DNA of 64,000 nucleotides from Geomonas limicola (GCF_014193675.1 NZ_BLXZ01000002.1:620001-684000); one strand, 5' to 3'. Shown: positions 38,099 through 46,853, counted from the stretch's first letter. The notes: generated by a model from the letters alone, not told the origin. Made by a program: numbers and translations.

Positions 38099-38650
38099 AT
38101 GTTTTTCCTGCGCCTTCTGGTGAGCTTTTTCGAACTCGGCCTGATGATCGTCCTGTCCGGACTGATCATCTACGTCATCTACCGCGTGTTCATCAAGGCC
38201 AACCCGGAATTCGACATGGAAGAGGAGATCATCAAGGGGAACCCTGCGGTGGGGATCCTGGTCTCCGCCATCATGGTGTCGGCAGCGCTCATGCTGCGCA
38301 AGGGGGTGGGGGCGTCGGTCGGGATGTTCCGGCTCTCCATCTCGGCCCCCGCAGATGTCGCCTTCCCGCTTTGGCAGACCGCGCTCCTTACCCTGGGGCA
38401 CCTGGTGATCACCCTGTTCTTCGCCATCTTCACCATTTCGTTGACTTTGCGGCTGTTCGGGAGGATGGTCAACAAGCTGAACCCGGCGCTGAGCCTGGGG
38501 GAGCAGGTACGCCAGGGGAACCTCGCAGTGGGGATCCTGCTCTCCGCCGTGGTGTTTATCGCCACCCTGTACGTCGGCGAAGGGGTGAGCGCGCTTACCA
38601 AGGCCCTCGTGCCGCAGCCGAGGATCGGCACCATCCAGATCATGGAATGA
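38099..38650 (+). CDS. DUF350 family membrane protein
   Basis: A 183-residue integral membrane protein with four to five TM segments. It has two copies of the DUF350 pattern: EEIIKGNPAVGILVSAIMVSAALM (about 42-65) and EQVRQGNLAVGILLSAVVFIATL (about 134-156). RBS GGAG lies before the ATG. The genes around DUF350 proteins in other bacteria often encode amidase- or ligase-like enzymes, and here the upstream partner is transglutaminase-like. No transport or enzymatic role is established. yceH follows after 23 bp. Confidence 0.88.
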   Translation: MFFLRLLVSFFELGLMIVLSGLIIYVIYRVFIKANPEFDMEEEIIKGNPAVGILVSAIMVSAALMLRKGVGASVGMFRLSISAPADVAFPLWQTALLTLGHLVITLFFAIFTISLTLRLFGRMVNKLNPALSLGEQVRQGNLAVGILLSAVVFIATLYVGEGVSALTKALVPQPRIGTIQIME

Positions 38651-38673
38651 CGCAGTCCTAGAAGGAGCAGCAG

Positions 38674-39333
38674 ATGAAGATGAACCTGACCGACCTGGAA
38701 ATCCGCGTGCTCGGCTGCCTGATGGAGAAAGAGCTGACCACCCCGGAGAACTACCCGCTGAGCCTTAACTCGCTCATGAGTGCCTGCAACCAGAAATCGA
38801 ACCGCGACCCGGTGCTCTCGCTTAGCGAGCCCGAGGTGCAGAAGGTGCTGGAGGCTTTGGGGGCGCGGGGGCTCGCGCGGCTCACCACCACCGGCGGACG
38901 GGTGGCCAAGTACGTTCACTCGGCGGCTGACAAGCTCGGTCTGGCGGTGCCGGCACGGGCGATCCTGGCCGAGCTGATGCTGAGGGGGGCGCAGACCGCC
39001 GGCGAGCTGCGCAACCGCGCCGAGCGGATGGCACCCTTTGCCGACATCGAGGCGGTGGATGAGGTGCTCGGCGAGCTCATGCGCGCCGGTCCCCCCCTGG
39101 TGGTGCGGCTGCCGCGTCAGTCGGGGCGCAAGGAGGTGCGCTACGCCCAGGTGTTCGGCGGGATGCCGGAGCTCCCCGAGGAAGAGGAAGAAGAGGTTTC
39201 CGAACCCGCGCTTCCCTACAAGCTCCCCATGACCGGGCGGCTCCAGAAGCTGGAGAACGAGATCGCCGACCTGCGCGCCGAGACGGCGGAGCTGCGCAAA
39301 GAGGTGCAGGAATTTCTGGCGCAGTTTGGCTAG
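38674..39333 (+). CDS. YceH family (DUF480) protein
   Basis: A 219-residue protein with the DUF480 signature: LTDLEIRVLGCLMEKELTTPENYPLSLNSLMSACNQKSNRDPV, two winged-helix repeats (about 1-80 and 85-170) and a coiled-coil end (LQKLENEIADLRAETAELRKEVQEF). It matches E. coli YceH in length (215). The fold suggests DNA or protein binding; the role is unknown. RBS AAGGAG lies before the ATG. It may be the third gene of the transglutaminase/DUF350 operon. Confidence 0.93.
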   Translation: MKMNLTDLEIRVLGCLMEKELTTPENYPLSLNSLMSACNQKSNRDPVLSLSEPEVQKVLEALGARGLARLTTTGGRVAKYVHSAADKLGLAVPARAILAELMLRGAQTAGELRNRAERMAPFADIEAVDEVLGELMRAGPPLVVRLPRQSGRKEVRYAQVFGGMPELPEEEEEEVSEPALPYKLPMTGRLQKLENEIADLRAETAELRKEVQEFLAQFG

Positions 39334-39401
39334 AAACGGTTGGTTCTACGCGAGCTACCAAGGAAATGGGCTTGCATCCGGAAAAACTTGCCATGGCGTC
39401 C

Positions 39402-39504
39402 GCTCTCCCCTTGCGGAGAGGGACAGGGTGAGGGGGAAGGCGCCACCTCAGCAGAGCTGCCAGCTTCACCCATCCCCTAACCCCCTCCCGTCAAGGGAGG
39501 GGGG
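39402..39504 (+). repeat. Composite intergenic repeat, copy B
   Basis: Left palindrome CTCTCCCCTTGCGGAGAG, then GGACAGGGTGAGGGGGAAGG, the CGCCACCTCAG spacer, CCAGCTTCACCC, and the right palindrome CCCTCCCGTCAAGGGAGGG. The base changes against copy A in the left palindrome keep the pairing. Confidence 0.8.
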
Positions 39505-39527
39505 ACTACTTCTCGATCCTGCAAACA

Positions 39528-39574
39528 AAGAGAGCTCCTGGAATGACTCCGGGAGCTCTCTTTTATTTTGGGTG
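39528..39574. terminator. Bidirectional terminator
   Basis: The stem AAAGAGAGCTCC / GGAGCTCTCTTT lies between the convergent yceH and pilT-like genes. Confidence 0.85.
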
Positions 39575-39602
39575 ACTGAAAACCGGTAAAGCCGGCGCCG
39601 CC

Positions 39603-40673
39603 TCAACTGGTGAACATCAGCTTGCGCTCCAGGTCGGTGGAGTGGGACAGGCGCTTGGCCTCTTCCATGGTGATCAGGTCCTGCTCGTGCAGCTGGATCA
39701 GGTGCTGGTCGAGGGTCTGCATCTGGTACTGGCTGCGGCCGTTCTCCATGTGCCCCTCGATCTCGTCCAGACGCCCCTCGCGGATGCAGCTCTGGATGGT
39801 CGTGGTGGAACGCATGATCTCCAGGGCCGGCAAAATAAAATCGCCGGTCTTGTTCTTGATGAGCCGGATCGAGACGGTCGCCACCAGGATGTCGGCCAAC
39901 CGGTGCCGCACGATCTCCTGGGCGTCGGGCGGGAAGTGCCCCACGATACGGTTGATGGTCGAGACCGCACCCTGGGTGTGCAGGGTGGAGAGCACCAGGT
40001 GACCGGTCTCGGCGGCCATGAGACATGACTCGATGGTCTGGGTGTCGCGCATCTCGCCCACCATGATGATGTCGGGGTCCATGCGCAGGGAAGCCTTCAG
40101 GGCGCTCGCGAAACTGTCGGTGTCGATCCCCACCTCGCGCTGGATGATGCAGCTTTTCATCGAGGAGAACAGGAACTCGATCGGGTCCTCGATGGTGATG
40201 CAGTTGTAGCTGAAGTTCTCGTTGATGTGGCGCAGCATCGAGGCGAGCGTGGTGGACTTGCCGTTGCCGGTAGGCCCGGTCACCAGGATGAGCCCGTTGG
40301 GGGCCTTCACGATATCACCCAGGACGCTTGGGAGTCTCAGCTCGTCGAAGGTGCCGATGTTGGCTGGAATCACGCGCATGATGATGCCGAAGTGGCCACG
40401 CTGCCTAAAGATGCTCACCCGGAAGCGCGCGCCGGTGGGGAGCGAGAAGGAGGTGTCGAACTCCTTCTGGTCCGGCTCCCAGCGCCGGTTGTTGTGCTCC
40501 AGGATGGTGTTGGCGATGAACTCGGTGTCGGCAGGGGTCAGGTTGGGGAGCTTGGACCGGATGATCTGTCCCTTGCCCCGGAAAAAGGGGGGGTTGTCCA
40601 CCTCGAAATGTACGTCGGACACCTTCTTGTTGAAGGCAATCTCAAGAATCTGGACCAGTATCTTGGAATCCAT
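39603..40673 (-). CDS. PilT-family twitching motility ATPase
   Basis: A 356-residue hexameric ATPase that drives type IV pilus retraction. It has an N-terminal PAS-like domain (residues 1-100), Walker A GPTGNGKST, Asp box (ITIEDPIEFLF), Walker B DPDIIMVGEMRD and His box (HLVLSTLHTQGA). The motif set is that of PilT/PilU rather than the assembly ATPase PilB. Geobacter relatives carry several PilT copies, so this may be a specialised one. It is 24 bp downstream of the DUF4388 gene on the same strand and ends at the shared terminator. Confidence 0.93.
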   Translation of the reverse strand: MDSKILVQILEIAFNKKVSDVHFEVDNPPFFRGKGQIIRSKLPNLTPADTEFIANTILEHNNRRWEPDQKEFDTSFSLPTGARFRVSIFRQRGHFGIIMRVIPANIGTFDELRLPSVLGDIVKAPNGLILVTGPTGNGKSTTLASMLRHINENFSYNCITIEDPIEFLFSSMKSCIIQREVGIDTDSFASALKASLRMDPDIIMVGEMRDTQTIESCLMAAETGHLVLSTLHTQGAVSTINRIVGHFPPDAQEIVRHRLADILVATVSIRLIKNKTGDFILPALEIMRSTTTIQSCIREGRLDEIEGHMENGRSQYQMQTLDQHLIQLHEQDLITMEEAKRLSHSTDLERKLMFTS

Positions 40674-40697
40674 GGCTGCCCCTTCAGGTTTAAGTGG

Positions 40698-42425
40698 TTA
40701 CTTCTGTGCCACCCGCTTGCGGTAGAGCGCGTTGTCGATGACCAGGCTGGCGTGCAGGGCCAGCATCTCCAAAAGTTCCGGCTGGGGTGACCCGCCGGCC
40801 CGGCTGCCGAAATCGGCGTAGATGAGGGCGATGACCCGGCCGAAGCTCTGCACCGGCAGGAGCAGCACCTTCTGACTCGCCGGTGCGCCGATCACCGGGA
40901 AGAGGTTCTGGCTCAGCGCGGCGTCGGGGACGCCATAGTAGCTGGTGCGCTGGTCCAGCGTCTGCTGCACCAGCGAGTCCCCACCAAGGGGGAGGCGCAG
41001 CTTCAGCGAGCTTACCTGGCCCGGGGCGTCGAAGCCGATGCCGCGCTCGGCGATGAGCTCCGAGCGCACTGCAACCAGGGTGAGGGCCCGGTCGAAGAGG
41101 CCGCCGATCGCCTTCAAGAGCTGGAAGGTGACCTCGGAGGGCTCGCGCTGCTCGGAAAGCCCCACGAGCATCCCCTTGAACTGCTGCAGGAGCCCCTGCC
41201 CGGGCTGGCTCCCCAAGTCTTTCAGGTAGCGGCTCAGGGCGCGGGTGCACTCGATCGCGTCGTCGAGGAAGCTTTCCGGGCGCTCCTCGCGGCTTGCCCT
41301 GGGGAGCACGGTCTTGAGCCCGGCCTGCAGTGCCAGCGCGCCGAGTCGGAAGTCGCCGGGACAGCCAAGGACCACGATGGTGAGGTCCGGGTACTTCTGC
41401 CGCTTCTGGTGCACCAGGTCGAGGAGCTCCTCGCGCCCCTGTCGCCGGGTTCCCGGCTCGCCGGGATCAAGCAGCAAGAGGGGGGCCACGCCGCGCGACA
41501 ACGACTGGTCGAGGATCGGGTCGAGACCGGCAGGATCGTTGGTCGCGATCCTGAAGAGCGGGCCGCAGGCGGCGGCAACGCACTCGCGCAGCACCTTGTC
41601 CGAGGTAAAGAGGATTACGCCGGTACCATCGGCGGGGAGCGCGGAGGCACCCAGCAGCGAGTCGAGGAACCTGAAAAACCGTTCCTGCTCCTCGGCCGGG
41701 ACCCCGGTGAGCAACCCCTTCAGACGGGAGCGCGGGGTGTCGGGTTCCTGGTCGGAAAGCCCTGCAAAGGGGGTGGGGATGTGGCTATCCAGGAGGTCCA
41801 GTGCGTCGAGCCCCAGGTCCTCCGCGGAGAGGTCCGGCCCCTGCAACTCCTCGGTCTCCGGGAGGGTCGGGATCTTGCCGAAGATGAGCTCGGAGGAGAG
41901 GGTGCCGTCGCGCTTGCGCTCGTCGTAGATACGCAGGGCGTCCATCAGCACGTTCTGGGTGTTGAGCTGGATGTCCTTCTTCAGCTGTTCGGGGAAGTAG
42001 CGGTACTCGTCCGAGACGAAGGTCTTGGTGACGTCGAGGGAGAAGGTGCCGCGCACCCAGGTGAGCACCTCGACGATGGTCATCTCGATGAGGACTTCCA
42101 GCCCCTGGTAGGCGTCTTCGGTGCGGATGCGCCCCGCCTCGATCATGGTCTGGATGATCGGCTTGCGCGCTGCGCCGGCCCGCTGCTGTTCGTTCAGGGC
42201 CGCGGAGAGCTCTTCCGGGCTGATCATTCCCATGTCGATCAGGACTTGACCTATGCGCACACTGTTATTGACGTGGTTGGCACTGACAATGTAGCCGTCG
42301 TGGAAGACCAGCTGACTGTCACCCTTGGGGCCACGCAGGGTCAGCGTGCCCGATTTACCCGTGGCGTGCAGGAGCTGGATGACATCGACAATGGGGAGGT
42401 GTTCCAAATCGCCGTCGAATGACAT
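40698..42425 (-). CDS. DUF4388-domain regulatory protein with GAF-like C-terminus
   Basis: A 575-residue cytoplasmic protein. The N-terminal DUF4388 domain is clear (FDGDLEHLPIVDVIQLLHATGKSGTLTLRG ... GYIVSANHVNN), followed by a helical domain (about 80-190). A receiver-like part lies in the middle (about 265-385). A GAF-like domain ends the protein (about 420-575; KAIGGLFDRALTLVAVRSELIAERGIGFD). DUF4388 proteins accompany Ras-like GTPase and motility regulators in delta-proteobacteria. The pilT-like gene follows, so it probably helps control pilus activity. Function not proven. Confidence 0.82.
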   Translation of the reverse strand: MSFDGDLEHLPIVDVIQLLHATGKSGTLTLRGPKGDSQLVFHDGYIVSANHVNNSVRIGQVLIDMGMISPEELSAALNEQQRAGAARKPIIQTMIEAGRIRTEDAYQGLEVLIEMTIVEVLTWVRGTFSLDVTKTFVSDEYRYFPEQLKKDIQLNTQNVLMDALRIYDERKRDGTLSSELIFGKIPTLPETEELQGPDLSAEDLGLDALDLLDSHIPTPFAGLSDQEPDTPRSRLKGLLTGVPAEEQERFFRFLDSLLGASALPADGTGVILFTSDKVLRECVAAACGPLFRIATNDPAGLDPILDQSLSRGVAPLLLLDPGEPGTRRQGREELLDLVHQKRQKYPDLTIVVLGCPGDFRLGALALQAGLKTVLPRASREERPESFLDDAIECTRALSRYLKDLGSQPGQGLLQQFKGMLVGLSEQREPSEVTFQLLKAIGGLFDRALTLVAVRSELIAERGIGFDAPGQVSSLKLRLPLGGDSLVQQTLDQRTSYYGVPDAALSQNLFPVIGAPASQKVLLLPVQSFGRVIALIYADFGSRAGGSPQPELLEMLALHASLVIDNALYRKRVAQK

Positions 42426-42566
42426 GGGCTGAAAACCTTCTGGTAGTGTCGGGGAAAGCAGGATAGAGATGAGCGCAGGGATTCTAACATGCCGTAGCCG
42501 TTAAAGTAAACGCTAATCTGGGGTGGGATTCAGTCCTACAGCGGGTGCGCCAGGGCGCGGGGAGGG

Positions 42567-43463
42567 TCAGCCGTGGCAGGCGGAGACCTGCTCCAGCTGC
42601 GCCGCGGGGCGCGCGGCTGGGGGGGCGAGTTCGCCGGTGTGGCTGAGCCAGGAGAGCGCCAGGCCGAGCAGGTCCGCGACGCCGCCCATGGTGAGGTTCT
42701 GCTCGATGTAATAAGCGTTGCGCTCGATGAGAAAGCCGAGGAAATCCTCGCGCTCGAGCACCATGCGCTCCAGGGTCCTGCCGTCTTCCTGCACGGTCTT
42801 AAGTCCTTCGGGGCCGCAGCGGTGCAGCGCGGTGGTGTCCTCCACGGTCTGCATGAGCCGCCCGAGCATGGCGTAGGTGGCGGTACCGCGGTTGCCGCCG
42901 GAGGCGATCTCCTGGCGGAAGACGGGGAGGGCGTGCTCGAAGAGGGTGGTGAATCCGGAGAGTGCCTCGTGGCGCACCCCCCCTACCTTGTAGCGGCTGC
43001 GCGCCTTGCTGCCGTTGGTCGACTCGTACTCGCCGCGGGCGAAGAAACGCTTGGCGAGGAGGGCGATCTCCTGGCTCAAAAGCTTCTCGTCGAGGCTTGG
43101 AACCAGGGCGCTGGCGGCGAGCAGCATACCGCTTACGAAGATGTAGCCGCGATGGCAGTTGGTGCCGGTCAGGCGCAGCATGGCCCGCTCGGCCGCGGTT
43201 CCCAGGCGCACCTGGGCGGCCAGCGGCTCGCCGCCTGCCAGGGCGTCGGCCAGGTCGCCCAGGTAGCAGGAGACGATCTGCAGGGAGGCCTCCATGCGTG
43301 CCACGGAGAGGTCGGGGTGCGAGCCGCTGTCGTTTAAGTCGACGAGGCCCGGCTTGGGAGTCAGGTAGAGTTCCAGAAAGGCGCCGCGCACCAGGTCCTG
43401 GGCGAGCTTCCCCAGGTGGGCGGGTGCAGGATCGGTTGTGCAATAGGTAGTGTTAGAGTGCAT
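42567..43463 (-). CDS. citG: Triphosphoribosyl-dephospho-CoA synthase
   Basis: A 298-residue enzyme that makes the precursor of the citrate lyase prosthetic group from ATP and dephospho-CoA. Family motifs are LTPKPGLVDLNDSGSHPDLSVARMEAS (residues 34-60), GTNCHRGYIFVSGMLLAA (the TNTHKG region) and VRHEALSGF; the Asp/His clusters bind nucleotide and metal. Its ATG overlaps the citX stop by 11 bases. It is the last gene of the citrate lyase operon. Confidence 0.93.
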   Translation of the reverse strand: MHSNTTYCTTDPAPAHLGKLAQDLVRGAFLELYLTPKPGLVDLNDSGSHPDLSVARMEASLQIVSCYLGDLADALAGGEPLAAQVRLGTAAERAMLRLTGTNCHRGYIFVSGMLLAASALVPSLDEKLLSQEIALLAKRFFARGEYESTNGSKARSRYKVGGVRHEALSGFTTLFEHALPVFRQEIASGGNRGTATYAMLGRLMQTVEDTTALHRCGPEGLKTVQEDGRTLERMVLEREDFLGFLIERNAYYIEQNLTMGGVADLLGLALSWLSHTGELAPPAARPAAQLEQVSACHG

Positions 43464-43947
43464 CGATCACCGCGTGTGCGCGTGCCTGCAGTTGGGCGCC
43501 GTCGTGACGCCCGGCCCGGATGCAGGCAACTGCTGCCTCGCTACAGATAAGGCAGGTTCTGGGGGAAATGCCCAAGCCGGCGCGGTCCACGGGACGCCCG
43601 GAGGGGTCGTAGATGTCAAGGTCCAGGAGGCGGCCGGCGGGGTGCGCCGTTTCCACCTCGATGGCCTTGCGTTTCGCCGGTTCGGCCGCAAGCCCGACGC
43701 CGTACAGGGCGAAGGGGCCGAGCGCGTCGTCCTCCCGCGCGAGGAGTCGGGCCGGCAGCGCGGCCAGCAGGGCCTGCTCGCCCCACCGGAAGAGGCGCTC
43801 CGCCCGCGGCCCGGTCTTCCGGTCACCCGGCAGGTTGAGGCTCAGCATGAGGATGGCGGGGTACTCGCTGGGGAACCGGCGCTCGAGGAGTGCCTGGCGC
43901 CGGTCGCGTGCCGCCAGGAGGCTATTCCTTAACGCGTCGCACCACAT
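43453..43947 (-). CDS. citX: Citrate lyase holo-ACP synthase
   Basis: A 164-residue protein that moves the phosphoribosyl-dephospho-CoA group onto Ser of CitD. Motifs match CitX: AARDRRQALLERRF near the start, NLPGDRKTG, and AGRLLDLDIYDPSG...RTCLICSEAA near the end. The ATG at 43947 is chosen, overlapping citF by 26 bases; the longer frame would overlap by 83. A fused CitXG occurs in some bacteria; here the two are separate but overlapping. Confidence 0.92.
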   Translation of the reverse strand: MWCDALRNSLLAARDRRQALLERRFPSEYPAILMLSLNLPGDRKTGPRAERLFRWGEQALLAALPARLLAREDDALGPFALYGVGLAAEPAKRKAIEVETAHPAGRLLDLDIYDPSGRPVDRAGLGISPRTCLICSEAAVACIRAGRHDGAQLQARAHAVIDAL

Positions 43948-45460
43948 CGATGATCGACCCGTCACGGTATTCGATAAGTGCCACGATTTCATCCTCAAAG
44001 TCAAGAGGTCGCGGCGTTCCGGTGATCCTGCAGGTCTCTTTTTGCAGGTCGTGGATCTCTTTTACCGGCAGTTTGCGCCGGATAAGCTCCTCTTTCAGCT
44101 CGGGATGCCGGTCGTGCACCGCGATGCCGCGCTCGGTCACCACCACCGAGATGGTTTCGCCGGGGGTGGTGATGGTGGTCACCTGGTCGCGCACGATGGG
44201 GAGCCTGCCGCGGATCGAGGGGGCCACGATGATGGAGAGCTTGGCGCCGGCCGCGGTGTCCGAGTGCCCGCCGGTGTTGTGCAGCAGGTAGCCGTTACTC
44301 TCGGTGTTCACGTTCACGTTGAAGTTGCAGTCCACCTCGGTGGCGCCCAGGATCACGCAGTCCAGCCGGTTCACCACCGCGCCTCGGTTGAAGGGGTTCG
44401 CGTAGAGGTCGGCGCTGATCTCCTGGTGCGCCTGGTTCACCCCGATGGAGCGCACCGCTTCGGTATCGAAGCACTGCACGTCCATGAGCGAGGAGAAAAG
44501 CCCCTCCTCGAGCATCCCGACGAAGTAGCCGGTGATGCCGCCGCAGCCGAAACTCCCCTTGATGTTGCCGCGGCGCATGGCGCTTCTCATCTTGTCCGCC
44601 ACGGCAAGCGAGATGCCGCCCGAGCCGGTCTGGAAGGAGAAGCCGTCCTGCAAGAGCCCCGAGGCCTCGATGACCTGCGCGGCGTAGGAGGCGATCTGCA
44701 GGCCGACCGGGTCGGTGGTGATGCGGGTGGTGGTGGAGACGATCTTCGCCGGGTCGCCGAGCCTTTCGACCTGGACCACGAAGTCCACGAGCGTCTGCGG
44801 GATCACCACGGGGACCGCGGGGTAGGGGACCAGGTTGTCGGTTACGGCCACGACACAGGCCGCGTGCAGGGCGTCGCTCTGCGCGTACCCCAGGCTGCCG
44901 CAGGCCGAGGGGCCGAAGTAGCCGTTCAAGTTCCCGCAGGGGTCGCAGCAGGGGGCGGCGATGAAGGAGACGTCGATCTTCACCGACCCTTCCAGGATTG
45001 CCCGGGCCCGGCCGCCGTGGGAGCGCACGATGATGGGGACCTGGAGTTCCCCCTTGCTGGCGAGCTCGCCGATAAGCCCGTTCACGCCGCACTGGAAGCC
45101 GGCGATCACGCCGCTTTTGATGTGCGGGATGATCTCGGCGTGCACCGGGTGCACCGACGAGGATGCGATCCAGATGCCGCGGATCCCCAGCGCCGCGATC
45201 TCGTTCACTACCGCGTTCAACAGGTAGTCGCCGTTTCGCAGCGCGTGGTGCGTCGAGATGGTCATGCCGTCTTTAAGCCCGCTCGCCTCGATCGCTTCCC
45301 TGAGCGAGCCAACCAGCTTGCTGGTCCCCGGGTTCACCCGGGTGATGGGGCGCGGGGCGGCGAGGCCGGAGGGCTGGTTCGAGAAGGGGTCGCGGTAGGG
45401 GGTAAGCGTGCGTCCCGCGTAGCTTGCCGGGATCTCCCGCCCGAGGCTATTGAGCGCCAT
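43922..45460 (-). CDS. citF: Citrate lyase alpha subunit
   Basis: A 512-residue CoA-transferase-type subunit that exchanges acetyl on the ACP for citrate to form citryl-ACP. It follows CitF throughout: MALNSLGREIPASYAGR start, GMTISTHHALRNGDYLLN, VRSHGGRARAILEGSV, FQTGSGGISLAVA and GGHSDTAAGAKLSI. The length equals other CitF (about 505-510). The start overlaps the end of citE by 14 bases. Confidence 0.96.
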   Translation of the reverse strand: MALNSLGREIPASYAGRTLTPYRDPFSNQPSGLAAPRPITRVNPGTSKLVGSLREAIEASGLKDGMTISTHHALRNGDYLLNAVVNEIAALGIRGIWIASSSVHPVHAEIIPHIKSGVIAGFQCGVNGLIGELASKGELQVPIIVRSHGGRARAILEGSVKIDVSFIAAPCCDPCGNLNGYFGPSACGSLGYAQSDALHAACVVAVTDNLVPYPAVPVVIPQTLVDFVVQVERLGDPAKIVSTTTRITTDPVGLQIASYAAQVIEASGLLQDGFSFQTGSGGISLAVADKMRSAMRRGNIKGSFGCGGITGYFVGMLEEGLFSSLMDVQCFDTEAVRSIGVNQAHQEISADLYANPFNRGAVVNRLDCVILGATEVDCNFNVNVNTESNGYLLHNTGGHSDTAAGAKLSIIVAPSIRGRLPIVRDQVTTITTPGETISVVVTERGIAVHDRHPELKEELIRRKLPVKEIHDLQKETCRITGTPRPLDFEDEIVALIEYRDGSIIDVVRRVKE

Positions 45461-46367
45461 GGATGGCCTCCTCGTCGATCAGGGTGTCCACCATGCCGTG
45501 GGCGTAGGCGGTGCGCAGGACGCGCGCGGCGCGCTTCACGACCGGGGCGTCCACCATCTTCCCCTTCAGGGAGATGACGCCGGTACCCAGCGCACGGGCC
45601 CGCTGGATCGCCTCGATGACCTGCAGGGCGTAGTCGACCTCCTCCTTTTTCGGGGCGAAGACGTCGTGCACCACCTCGATCTGGCGCGGGTTGACCAGGC
45701 ACTTCCCGGTGTAGCCGAGCCTCTTGGCGAGCTCGGTCTCGGCTTTCAGTCCTTCCATGTCGTTCACGTCGGCGAAGATGGTATCGATGGCCTGGATGCC
45801 GGCGGCCTTGGCGGCCCAGAGCACCCGGGTACGGGCGTTGAAGAGCTCCTCGCCCCCCTTGGTCCGCTCGATCTCCATACTGGCCGTGTAGTCCTCGGCG
45901 CCGAAGGCGAGCGCGAAGATGCGCTGCGAGCTGTTGGCGATCCCCACCGCGTTGATGATGGCGAGCGCGCTCTCCAGCGAGGGGAGCACCCGGAAACGGC
46001 CGATCTCGAGGTCCAGTTCCTCTTCGAACTCGGTCAAAAGGGTGTCGAGCCGCTCCACGATCTCCGGAGTGTCCGCCTTGGGGAGGCGGATGCCGTCGGG
46101 GAGCGCCGGGAGCACCACCTTCAGGTCCTCGTAGCCCCACTTGGAGTCGAGGGGGTTGATGCGCACCAAAAGTTCCTTGTTGCGCTCGGTGTAGTTCATC
46201 AGGAAGTGTTTCACCAGGTGGCGCGCCGCGTCCTTCTCGCTCATCGGGACGGCGTCTTCCAGGTCGATGATCACCGCGTCGCAGTTGAAGATCGGGATGT
46301 TCTGCAGCATGGAGGGCATGTTGCCCGGCACGTACAAAAGCGAGCGCCTCAGCTTGAAATCGCCCAT
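45447..46367 (-). CDS. citE: Citrate lyase beta subunit
   Basis: A 306-residue HpcH/HpaI-type lyase that cleaves citryl-ACP to oxaloacetate and acetyl-ACP. Motifs: LRRSLLYVPGNMPSML, DAVIIDLEDAVP (Mg site Asp/Glu), VRINPLDS, LPSLESALAIINA, ALAFGAEDYTAS and KCLVNPRQIEVV. Its ATG directly follows the stop of the PPC-domain gene (TAAATG), so the two are tightly coupled. Confidence 0.96.
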   Translation of the reverse strand: MGDFKLRRSLLYVPGNMPSMLQNIPIFNCDAVIIDLEDAVPMSEKDAARHLVKHFLMNYTERNKELLVRINPLDSKWGYEDLKVVLPALPDGIRLPKADTPEIVERLDTLLTEFEEELDLEIGRFRVLPSLESALAIINAVGIANSSQRIFALAFGAEDYTASMEIERTKGGEELFNARTRVLWAAKAAGIQAIDTIFADVNDMEGLKAETELAKRLGYTGKCLVNPRQIEVVHDVFAPKKEEVDYALQVIEAIQRARALGTGVISLKGKMVDAPVVKRAARVLRTAYAHGMVDTLIDEEAIHGAQ

Positions 46368-46850
46368 TTAGGCACCCCCTTCGTCGATGTAGAGGGTGGG
46401 GATCCCCCCCATCTTGGAGACGTGGCGCTCGACCCCCTCGACGGAGAGCTCGGTAAGCACGATCTCGCAGGTGGCGAAGACCTGGGCGTCGTAGAGATGC
46501 CCCCCCACCACCTCGCCGGAGGACTTCGACATCATGATGTGGAAGTGGCAGTCCAAAAGGTCGTCCTCGCCGGGGACGATGTTCCCCTGCAGCCCGAGAA
46601 GCTCGAGCGGTCCCTCGATCTCGTGGATGGTGACCCGCGGGGCGGTGATCGGGAGCTTGGCGCCGGTCTTGATGCCGCGCAGCTTCACGTTCTTCACGCT
46701 CCCCAGCGCCGAGACGATCATGGCGTAGCGCACGTCGGCCAGGTGGGCGAACTGCAGAAGCCGGGTGGTCAGGTTCTCGCCCGGCGTGATCTTGATGATG
46801 AAGCGTCTCCCCTGGGAACACTCCTTGTACCAGAGCCCTTCCATGTTCAC
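46368..46850 (-). CDS. PPC (DUF296) domain protein inside the citrate lyase operon
   Basis: A 160-residue protein with the plants-and-prokaryotes conserved domain: RFIIKITPGENLTTRLLQFA, ALGSVKNVKLRG, then the zinc-binding His pattern HFHIMMSKSSGEVVGGHL and CEIVLTE. In bacteria the PPC domain is usually found as a small trimeric protein with a bound metal; it is a DNA-binding partner domain in plants. Here it is inserted between citD and citE with gaps of 3 and 0 bases. It is not part of the known citrate lyase complex. It could regulate the operon or help the enzyme; not proven. Confidence 0.88.
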   Translation of the reverse strand: MNMEGLWYKECSQGRRFIIKITPGENLTTRLLQFAHLADVRYAMIVSALGSVKNVKLRGIKTGAKLPITAPRVTIHEIEGPLELLGLQGNIVPGEDDLLDCHFHIMMSKSSGEVVGGHLYDAQVFATCEIVLTELSVEGVERHVSKMGGIPTLYIDEGGA

Positions 46851-46853
46851 GTC

